DNA from: Leptolyngbyaceae cyanobacterium M65_K2018_010
GTDB taxonomy: Bacteria > Cyanobacteriota > Cyanobacteriia > Phormidesmidales > Phormidesmidaceae
Reading direction: 5' to 3'
Assembly: GCA_015295885.1 (NCBI GenBank)
Contig: DVEE01000481.1
Location: 1 to 8,642 of the forward strand
DNA length: 8,642 nucleotides
Position numbers and translations under genes: made by a program. Below are positions 1-5,437 of the stretch, one piece after another (the stretch's first letter is position 1; every line of letters begins with the position of its first letter). The notes beneath the pieces were generated by a model. That model was given only the letters and a program-made list of their open reading frames with translations, searched no databases and was not told the DNA's origin.

Positions 1-729
1 GCCCGCTTCGCGAAAGGGCACTAGATTCAGGGCCTCGGCCCACTTAAAAGCCTGATCCAGGTAGACAAAGGCATCACTCCAGTCCCCCTGGGTGGGTAGC
101 TCAAACCGAGCCCGGTCAATCCCTTCGGTATACAGTTCATCGAACCTTAGGCCAGGCTCGATCGCAAATACTGGCTTGCGGTCAAACACAATCAGGAGAG
201 GTACGGTGCTGCCCCGGGCCCAGCTCGACATCTCGTAGATAGAGACGGGCAGGGGCGGCTGCAACAACATTACCCAGGGCGGAATTGACGGCAAGCCCCG
301 CCACTGGTAGCCGCCGATGAGCGCCAGGTGCAGCTTGGTAAAAATGCGGGTTTGGCTGATGCCGCCCCGCTGCAGAATAAATTGCTTGGCTTTGAGTAGG
401 GCCGGATCGGTCTGGGGCACCCCTAACAGGCGCAGGGCCATGTAGGCTTCCACGGAGGTGCTGAGATCGCCGCCATCGCCGTAGTAGAGTTCCCAGCCCC
501 CGTGGGGGCGCTGTTGCGATCGCAGGTAGGGCTCCGCCTTAGCCAAGGGGCGGTGGCGATCGGTGCCCCAAATTTTATGCAGCAGAATCACTTCGGCGGT
601 AATGGTGACATTAGATTCCAGCTCTGCCACCCAGTGACCATCCGGTTGTTGCTGCGAGAGCAGGTACTGTTGACTGGTGGCGATCGCCCGACGGAGCCGA
701 TCTACGGCCACTGGATGGGATGAAACCAT
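1..729 (-). CDS. shc: Squalene-hopene cyclase, N-terminal part (cut by window edge)
   Basis: This is the first 243 codons of squalene-hopene cyclase, the membrane-associated class II triterpene cyclase that converts squalene to hopene/hopanol and commits carbon to hopanoids. The frame is open to base 1, and the remaining roughly 400 residues of a usual 630-650 aa protein lie off the left edge. Visible hallmarks are two QW repeats (QQPDGHW at residues 27-33 and QQRPHGGW at 72-79), the HWVAELESN...TAE stretch at 32-46, GGDLSTSVEAYMALRLLG at 86-103, and PPWVMLL followed by SIYEMSSWARGSTVPLL at 150-179, all typical of bacterial Shc. The catalytic DxDD motif would be in the missing part. The start is well fixed: an in-frame TGA sits at 750-748, no other start codon lies between it and the ATG at 729, and GAGGAGG precedes the ATG by 13 nt. 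It is divergent from hpnB. The family call is very secure; whether the rest of the gene is intact cannot be seen. Confidence 0.95.
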   Translation of the reverse strand, partial: MVSSHPVAVDRLRRAIATSQQYLLSQQQPDGHWVAELESNVTITAEVILLHKIWGTDRHRPLAKAEPYLRSQQRPHGGWELYYGDGGDLSTSVEAYMALRLLGVPQTDPALLKAKQFILQRGGISQTRIFTKLHLALIGGYQWRGLPSIPPWVMLLQPPLPVSIYEMSSWARGSTVPLLIVFDRKPVFAIEPGLRFDELYTEGIDRARFELPTQGDWSDAFVYLDQAFKWAEALNLVPFREAG

Positions 730-759
730 GGGACCTTTACGACCTCCTCACACCGTTTT

Positions 760-781
760 GCCGGCCCTGATCTGGACCGGC
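760..781. repeat. Imperfect 22-bp inverted repeat between shc and hpnB
   Basis: Left arm GCCGGCCC (760-767) and right arm GGACCGGC (774-781) pair at 7 of 8 positions around a 6-base centre, TGATCT. It overlaps the candidate hpnB promoter and could be an operator for a dimeric regulator or an RNA hairpin. No known regulator site is recognised. Confidence 0.5.
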
Positions 782-822
782 ATACTATCAGGAGAATAAG
801 GCAAGGGCCGGCCTTTGATCCA

Positions 823-839
823 ACTCCAGTCGGTGGAGT
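823..839. repeat. 17-bp inverted repeat upstream of hpnB
   Basis: ACTCCA (823-828) and TGGAGT (834-839) are perfect 6-bp arms around GTCGG. The repeat lies 57 bp before the hpnB start and may be an operator half-site pair or a leader hairpin. It is short enough to occur by chance. Confidence 0.4.
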
Positions 840-896
840 CTGGGTCAAAATGGGCTAGGGTGTGGGGCGGAAAAGACGGATCAAGGGCTGCAGATC

Positions 897-2123
897 ATGG
901 GAATTCAGGCCGTGGGGCTGGGGTTGGTGAGCCTATCCCTGGTGATTTGGATCGGGCTAGTCGGTGTTTGGGGCCGGTTCTGGTGGGCTGATCAGTGCCT
1001 GAGCGAAGCCTCTGCCTCTGACCCGGTTGAGGCTAACCGAGGCTACCCCACGGTCTGGGCCGTGATACCAGCCCGCAATGAGGCCGATGTTTTGCCCCAC
1101 AGCCTGGCCTCCCTCTTGAACCAGGACTATCCCGGAAGGCTGGCCATTGTCCTGGTGGATGACCAGAGCACCGACGGCACCGCCACCGTGGCCCGCCAGG
1201 TAGCGGCCCAGACCCAGCATCCAGAACGGTTGGTGGTTCTGACTGGAGCCCCCCTGCCGCCGGGCTGGACCGGCAAACTGTGGGCCCTGGAACAGGGCCT
1301 GCGCTTTACCCAGCAGCAGGCTCTAGCCCCCGATTACCTGCTGTTCACCGATGCGGACATTGCCCACAGCCCCAATAACCTACGCCAACTGGTGGCCAAG
1401 GCTGAAGCGGAGGCCCTGGACCTGACTTCCCTGATGGTGCGCCTGCGCTGTGACAGTAGCTGGGAAAAACTGCTGATTCCCGCCTTTGTGTTCTTCTTTC
1501 AGATGCTCTATCCCTTTCCCTGGGTCAACGATCCGCACCGCCCAACCGCCGCCGCTGCTGGGGGCTGCATTCTGATCCGCCGCCTAGCCCTGGAGCGCAT
1601 CGGCGGCCTGGGCCTCCTGCGGGAGGCCCTGATTGACGACTGTGCCCTCGCCGCCGCCGTTAAACTCGGCCGTCTCCCGACCGCTGCGCCCTCCCCCTCG
1701 CCACCCTACCACCCCATCTGGCTAGGGCTGACCACAACCACCCATAGCCTCCGCCCCTATCCCAGCCTGGGCAGCATCTGGGATATGGTGGCCCGTAGCG
1801 CCTATACCCAGCTCCATTACTCCCCTGGGTTGCTGCTCGGCACCGTCCTGGGCATGGGGTTAGTCTATCTGGTGCCGCCTCTGGGGCTAGCCTGGGGCAT
1901 GGCTACGGGGGCAGTTCCCATGACCGCAATCGCCGGCCTCACCTGGTTACTCATGGCCCTGGCCTACACCCCCACCCTGCGGCTCTACCGCTGCCCTCCC
2001 CGGCTGGGGCTAGCTCTGCCCTTGATCGGGTTGCTCTATACGTTGATGACCATTGATTCCGCCCGACGGCACTGGCGAGGCCAGGGCGGGGCTTGGAAAG
2101 GGCGGGTTTACCCCCTCTCCTAG
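897..2123 (+). CDS. hpnB: Hopanoid-associated glycosyltransferase HpnB
   Basis: A 408-residue membrane-anchored family 2 (GT-A fold) glycosyltransferase of the HpnB type, found next to hopanoid genes in many bacteria. Its sugar donor and acceptor are not firmly established; glycosylation of the bacteriohopanepolyol side chain is the usual proposal. An N-terminal membrane helix spans about residues 5-25. The catalytic domain follows: VIPARNEADVLP at 56-67, LVDDQSTDGTA at 86-96 for nucleotide-sugar binding, the TDAD metal-binding motif at 151-154, AAGGCILIRR at 220-229, and EALIDDCALA at 243-252, which contains the likely catalytic acid. RSAYTQL at 300-306 sits where processive GT2 enzymes carry QxxRW. 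Hydrophobic helices at about 310-335, 340-357 and 370-386 anchor the C-terminus, which ends in WKGRVY. A Pro/Ser-rich insert (about 259-271) precedes WLGLTTTTHSLRPY. The ATG has AAGGG 9 nt upstream. The stop overlaps the convergent sulfotransferase stop within CTAG. The family call is confident; the biochemical role is not. Confidence 0.93.
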   Translation: MGIQAVGLGLVSLSLVIWIGLVGVWGRFWWADQCLSEASASDPVEANRGYPTVWAVIPARNEADVLPHSLASLLNQDYPGRLAIVLVDDQSTDGTATVARQVAAQTQHPERLVVLTGAPLPPGWTGKLWALEQGLRFTQQQALAPDYLLFTDADIAHSPNNLRQLVAKAEAEALDLTSLMVRLRCDSSWEKLLIPAFVFFFQMLYPFPWVNDPHRPTAAAAGGCILIRRLALERIGGLGLLREALIDDCALAAAVKLGRLPTAAPSPSPPYHPIWLGLTTTTHSLRPYPSLGSIWDMVARSAYTQLHYSPGLLLGTVLGMGLVYLVPPLGLAWGMATGAVPMTAIAGLTWLLMALAYTPTLRLYRCPPRLGLALPLIGLLYTLMTIDSARRHWRGQGGAWKGRVYPLS

Positions 2124-3226
2124 GCGCCAGGTCGTTCGTAACCCCATCGCCGAATCCAACTGCCCCAGTGGGCTTCGACCCGGTCTAACAGCTCTGGGGC
2201 CAGGTCATAGCGATTTTTGCGGTAGCCCTGTAAACCCTCTAGGTAGGTGGCCAGGGCAGGCCGGACTGGGGCAAAGTCACCCAGGTCTAGGGTGGTGTAC
2301 AACTGCTCCAGGGTGGAGAGGGGATCCTGCTCCAACGCCTCAAAGCGAATTTCGGCGAAGTCGTGGGCCGGCAGGGTGGTCCGGTCCGCTTCCAGGGCGG
2401 CCATCATGGGGGGATAGCTGGTTAAAATCAGATCCTCCACTTCGGTGGTCAGGGTAGCGGGGTCGTAGGTTTGCAGGGCTAACTCCGGCAGCAGTCGCAG
2501 AAAGAAGTGGCGGCTGGAGGGAAAGACCACGTAGGGGTTGCGGTAGATGTGAATAAATTTAGCCCCCGGCCAGAGTTGGCAGAGCCGGGCCACCTGGGCC
2601 GTATAGACCGGATTCTTAACCAGCAGCGGTTTGCCCTGTTGCTGGATGGAAACCTTGTGCAGTAGCAACCTCTGGCAGTCTTGCCATTGGGCCACGGCTG
2701 TACCATCATCCCCGGCAAAAAAGACGCCCCGGTTAAAGTGGTGGCGAAACCGCTGGGGAAAGTAGAGTCCGTGGTAATAGGAGGCCGCCCCCATGGTGGC
2801 CAGGGGAATGGCGTCTTCCTGGGGAGCGGTGGGGGTAACTGCTACCTGATCGACGTAGCGATCGCGGGGTAGCGCCTTTTCTAGCCAGGGTTCCAGGGTG
2901 CCCACCAGGCCCAGAATGTCCCAGGGCAGGCCGGTGGCCAGGGGGGTGATGTAGCCAAAGGCCGGCGACTGGCTGAGCAGGTTATGGAGATGGGTGGTGC
3001 CCGATCGCCAATAGCCGACGATAAAAATCGGCGGTGGCATGGGTGCATCCAGCACCTGGGCGGTCAGCCGTCCCTCCCACCGGGAGAAGGGCCAGCGGGC
3101 CAGGGCCAGGGCCAGGGCCAGGGCGGCCTGGGGCAGTCGCTGGGGGGCAATCCCCCCGGCATCAGTAAATAGCTGCCACAGGGTGGGGGGAGTGCCGCCA
3201 CAGAGGGGATGGAAGAGACTGGCCAT
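2120..3226 (-). CDS. PAPS-dependent sulfotransferase in the hopanoid operon
   Basis: A 368-residue cytosolic sulfotransferase of the broad Sulfotransfer_3 type, which moves sulfate from PAPS to a hydroxyl or amine. The 5'-phosphosulfate loop is clear at residues 71-79 (GYWRSGTTH). The 3'-phosphate site is FIHIYRNPYVVFPSS at 224-238, with Arg229 and Ser237/238 the expected phosphate ligands. The PQED stretch (135-138), LLVKNP (201-206) and the late YRKNRY (335-340) match this family, and the length is normal. The N-terminus carries an (Ala-Leu) run at about 35-43 made by a hexanucleotide repeat; no clear signal peptide is seen. The gene starts only 3 nt after the hpnO stop, with no clear Shine-Dalgarno, so it is probably translationally coupled as the last gene of hpnG-hpnO-sulfotransferase. 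I infer a hopanoid polyol or another lipid as acceptor from context alone; sequence does not show the acceptor, and a glycolipid is equally possible. Confidence 0.9.
   Translation of the reverse strand: MASLFHPLCGGTPPTLWQLFTDAGGIAPQRLPQAALALALALARWPFSRWEGRLTAQVLDAPMPPPIFIVGYWRSGTTHLHNLLSQSPAFGYITPLATGLPWDILGLVGTLEPWLEKALPRDRYVDQVAVTPTAPQEDAIPLATMGAASYYHGLYFPQRFRHHFNRGVFFAGDDGTAVAQWQDCQRLLLHKVSIQQQGKPLLVKNPVYTAQVARLCQLWPGAKFIHIYRNPYVVFPSSRHFFLRLLPELALQTYDPATLTTEVEDLILTSYPPMMAALEADRTTLPAHDFAEIRFEALEQDPLSTLEQLYTTLDLGDFAPVRPALATYLEGLQGYRKNRYDLAPELLDRVEAHWGSWIRRWGYERPGA
3097..3124. repeat. Hexanucleotide tandem repeat (GGGCCA, about 4.7 copies)
   Basis: GGGCCA is repeated at 3097, 3103, 3109 and 3115, followed by a partial copy to 3124. 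On the coding (minus) strand it reads alternating GCC and CTG codons, giving the Ala-Leu run of the sulfotransferase at about residues 35-43. Because the unit is six bases, gain or loss of a copy would change length by two residues without breaking the frame. Confidence 0.85.
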
Positions 3227-3229
3227 GGG

Positions 3230-4618
3230 TTAACTCATGCCCGCCTTCATGCGGAGGGCTCGGGTGGCTAAGGACTTGCCAAAGTCCCAGGCTGCCCCCG
3301 GCACCCGGTGGGCATCGGCGACTACCTCCGTTACCCCCGTCACAATCCACTCAACATCCTGCTCGGAGAGGGTTAAGGGGGGGATAAACTTCACCACATT
3401 CATACCGTGGCCCGCCACCTGAGACAAAATTCGATGCCGTTCCAACAGCGGTACCGTAATCATCTGGGAAAAAAGCCCCGGGTTAGCCGCCTCCAGCATA
3501 TTCCAGGCCATTTTCAGAGCCAGGCTCCGAGGTTCCGCAAATTCCAGGCCAATCATCATCCCCAGTCCCCGTACCTCCTTCAGGCACTCATACTGACTGA
3601 CCAAGGGTTGCAGCCCAGCCAGGATTTGGGCTCCCCGGCGAGCTGAGTTTTCGATCAATCCTTCGGTTTCTAGAACTTCCAGGGTCGCCAACCCCGCCGC
3701 CATGGCCAGGTTATTCTTGCCAAAGGTGCTGCCATGCACCACCGCTCGATCCATGCGGTTAAACATTCGTTCAAAAATCCAGCGGCGGCAGGCCACCGCC
3801 CCCACGGGCACAAAGCCCCCCGACAGGGCCTTAGCCGTACAGAGAATATCCGGCTCCACCTGCCAGTGGTTCACCGCCCACCAGCGACCGGTACGGCCCA
3901 GGCCCGTTTGCACTTCGTCGGCCACCAGCAGCGTCCCCGTCCGCTGACAGAGGGTCGCGGCCCCCGGCAGATAGTCCGCCGGGGGAATCCAAACGCCGTG
4001 GCCCTGGATCGGTTCGGTAATAAAGGCCGCCACATCCCGACCCTGGAGGGCCCGCTCCAGGGCGGCCAGATCGCCAAAGGGTACTTCAATAAAGTCCTCC
4101 AGTAGGGGGCCAAACCCAGCTCGATAGTAGTCGTCCCCCGTGGCCGATAGGGATCCCAGGGTAAGTCCGTGGTAGCCCCCCGCGCAGTAAACAATTTTGC
4201 GCCGTCCGGTGGCATAGCGGCTGAACTTAATCGCCGCCTCGACGGTTTCTGTGCCCGAGTTGGCAAAAAAGATCCGATCTAAGCCCGGCGGAGTCACCGC
4301 CACCAGCTTTTCGGCCAGCAGCCCGGCCAATAGGGAAACGTCTAACTGCACCAGATTCGGTAAACTAGCGCCGAGAATGTCCCGCAGCACCTGCACCACC
4401 GTGGGATGATTGCGCCCCAGGGCAAACACCCCAAAGCCCGCTAGCAAATCTAGGTAGCGGTGCCCGGCCTGGTCGTAGAGGTAGGGCCCCTCTGCCCGCA
4501 GGTACTGGCGATCAAAGCCAATGGTTTTAAGCACGTTCACCATCTGGCCATTTAAGTGCTGGGCGTGCAGGTCAAAAGTTTCGTTCTGGCGCTGCTGCAG
4601 ACGTTGCAGAATATCCAT
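3230..4618 (-). CDS. hpnO: Hopanoid side-chain aminotransferase HpnO (class III, PLP)
   Basis: A 462-residue class III pyridoxal-phosphate aminotransferase close to the acetylornithine/ornithine group. In bacteria that make amino-hopanoids, HpnO is required for aminobacteriohopanetriol, putting the terminal amine on the ribosyl-derived side chain. Seen here: NSGTE at 120-124 (cofactor phosphate binding), GGYHGLT at 147-153, the TEPIQG glutamate at 202, DEVQTGLGRTG at 234-244 with Asp234 facing the pyridine nitrogen, the Schiff-base Lys263 in CTAKALSGGFVPVGA, and HGSTFGKN at 295-302. The N-terminal extension (MDILQRLQQRQNETFDLHAQHLN) and the total length fit HpnO better than the roughly 400-aa ArgD. 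The gene lies between hpnG (12 nt upstream) and the sulfotransferase (3 nt downstream), which strongly favours the hopanoid role. No obvious Shine-Dalgarno precedes the ATG, so coupling to hpnG is likely. A general ornithine aminotransferase is the main alternative. Confidence 0.92.
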   Translation of the reverse strand: MDILQRLQQRQNETFDLHAQHLNGQMVNVLKTIGFDRQYLRAEGPYLYDQAGHRYLDLLAGFGVFALGRNHPTVVQVLRDILGASLPNLVQLDVSLLAGLLAEKLVAVTPPGLDRIFFANSGTETVEAAIKFSRYATGRRKIVYCAGGYHGLTLGSLSATGDDYYRAGFGPLLEDFIEVPFGDLAALERALQGRDVAAFITEPIQGHGVWIPPADYLPGAATLCQRTGTLLVADEVQTGLGRTGRWWAVNHWQVEPDILCTAKALSGGFVPVGAVACRRWIFERMFNRMDRAVVHGSTFGKNNLAMAAGLATLEVLETEGLIENSARRGAQILAGLQPLVSQYECLKEVRGLGMMIGLEFAEPRSLALKMAWNMLEAANPGLFSQMITVPLLERHRILSQVAGHGMNVVKFIPPLTLSEQDVEWIVTGVTEVVADAHRVPGAAWDFGKSLATRALRMKAGMS

Positions 4619-4630
4619 GGATTCAACCGG

Positions 4631-5368
4631 TCAAGTGGGAGGGACAGGCAGGAACAATTGGCGGGTCAGGGCTTGCAACCGCTGCAGACCCAGCCGGGCT
4701 CCCCGGATCAGGTGGGTGGCCGCCCTAGGCTGTCGGATCAAACTCCAGGCTAGGGGCCAGGGATGGAGGTGCCCCTCCGCTGTCAGAGCCGGGGTCAAAT
4801 CCGGTAGGGCTTGATCCCAGCCATCGCTGATCACCCGCAGAATCGCCACCGGCCTTGGGGCGAGGGCGGCTAAAACGGCGCTACTTTCCATGTCTACCAC
4901 ATCGGCCTCAGTCAGGCGGTGGAGGGCTTGTTTGGCAGCAGGGGTGGAAAGGAGGCGATCGCTGGTCACCACCCTCCCCAGGCGCAGGCTCTTGGGCAAG
5001 CGGGGCTGCATCCAGGTAATCAGGGAGGGGCTGGGCGGCGGCAGCACCGCTGCCACCGTGCCGGTGTTCACCACCCAGCAGGACTGCCCAAGCACCCCAT
5101 CACCCACCCTTAGAGCTGGGTCTAGGCCTCCCCCCAGCCCCAGCAGCAAACAGCCCCCCCGTTCCAGATTGAGAGGCCCTAAACGGCGGGTCACTGGCTC
5201 GATCCCAATGGGAATAGGAATCACCTGGGGCAGTGCCACCCCCTGGCCCCCCGCCGCCCTCAAACCGCGACAGACGGCCCGATACTCAGCTCCCTGGGGC
5301 ACCAACAGGGTGCGAATGGGCCATGCCTGCCCCCCCCCCGCAGTCTGGGCCGGCGTCCTAGATTCCAT
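4631..5368 (-). CDS. hpnG: Hopanoid-associated nucleoside phosphorylase HpnG
   Basis: A 245-residue protein of the PNP/UDP phosphorylase family, matching HpnG, which releases adenine from adenosylhopane so that ribosylhopane can enter bacteriohopanepolyol synthesis. Motifs: LLVPQGAEYRAV at 21-32; GLGGGLDPALRVGD at 77-90, the family phosphate/ribose region; VTSDRLL at 134-140; VVDMESSAV at 157-165, whose Met-Glu (160-161) usually contacts the ribose; and RVISDG at 178-183 with Asp182 near the base. The protein appears soluble. I chose ATG 5368 rather than TTG 5371, which adds only one codon. Codons 10-13 form a run of ten G, a possible slippage site. It is the first gene of a minus-strand operon with hpnO and the sulfotransferase, and is divergent from the RND transporter. 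The usual partner hpnH (adenosylhopane synthase) is not in this window. MTA/SAH nucleosidase is a less likely alternative given the neighbours. Confidence 0.92.
   Translation of the reverse strand: MESRTPAQTAGGGQAWPIRTLLVPQGAEYRAVCRGLRAAGGQGVALPQVIPIPIGIEPVTRRLGPLNLERGGCLLLGLGGGLDPALRVGDGVLGQSCWVVNTGTVAAVLPPPSPSLITWMQPRLPKSLRLGRVVTSDRLLSTPAAKQALHRLTEADVVDMESSAVLAALAPRPVAILRVISDGWDQALPDLTPALTAEGHLHPWPLAWSLIRQPRAATHLIRGARLGLQRLQALTRQLFLPVPPT
5330..5339. repeat. C10/G10 homopolymer inside hpnG
   Basis: Ten consecutive C on the plus strand (G10 in the coding sense) fall in codons 10-13 of hpnG, coding Ala-Gly-Gly-Gly. Long G tracts near the start of a gene are classical slippage sites, and also common sequencing-error sites. 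In this sequence the frame is intact. Confidence 0.8.
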
Positions 5369-5437
5369 CAATAGCTCTTAGACTAAGTGTGTTCACTATG
5401 CCAGATTCTTCGGCGACTTGCTATCAGCCCTGGTTCC
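5369..5437. promoter_or_regulatory. Divergent hpnG/RND intergenic region
   Basis: Only 69 bp separate the chosen ATG of hpnG (leftward) and ATG of the RND gene (rightward), shrinking to 18 bp if the in-frame GTG at 5387 is the true RND start. With so little room, the two promoters must overlap or lie partly in the opposite gene. I see no good -35/-10 pair on either strand; TAGTCT on the minus strand (5385-5380) is a poor -10 candidate. No strong Shine-Dalgarno is present for either gene. Confidence 0.35.

Larger units (their letters stand above)
730..896. promoter_or_regulatory. Divergent shc/hpnB control region
   Basis: These 167 bp separate the starts of shc (leftward) and hpnB (rightward), so they must hold the promoters of both or of their operons. 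For hpnB, a weak sigma-70-like pair is TTGCCG at 758-763 and CATACT at 781-786 with a 17-bp spacer, each matching 4 of 6 consensus bases. AAGGG at 883-887 lies 9 nt before its ATG. For shc, GAGGAGG (complement of 743-749) is the likely ribosome site, and a possible leftward -10 is TATTCT (798-793). No -35 element is convincing on that strand. Two inverted repeats lie between the genes. The control-region role is secure from gene orientation; the exact promoter elements are guesses. Confidence 0.5.

Noticed and set aside
2053..2457. Plus-strand open frame of 134 codons across the hpnB/sulfotransferase junction
   Set aside because: It is antisense to the sulfotransferase and out of frame with hpnB; its Gly/Pro/Arg-rich translation has no family resemblance and simply reflects high GC.
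3230..4618. argD or ornithine aminotransferase
   Set aside because: The fold is shared, but the length, N-terminal extension and position between hpnG and the sulfotransferase fit HpnO better.
4890..5381. Plus-strand open frame of 163 codons opposite hpnG
   Set aside because: The minus strand encodes clear HpnG motifs over the same bases; the plus translation is Arg/Pro/Ser low complexity.
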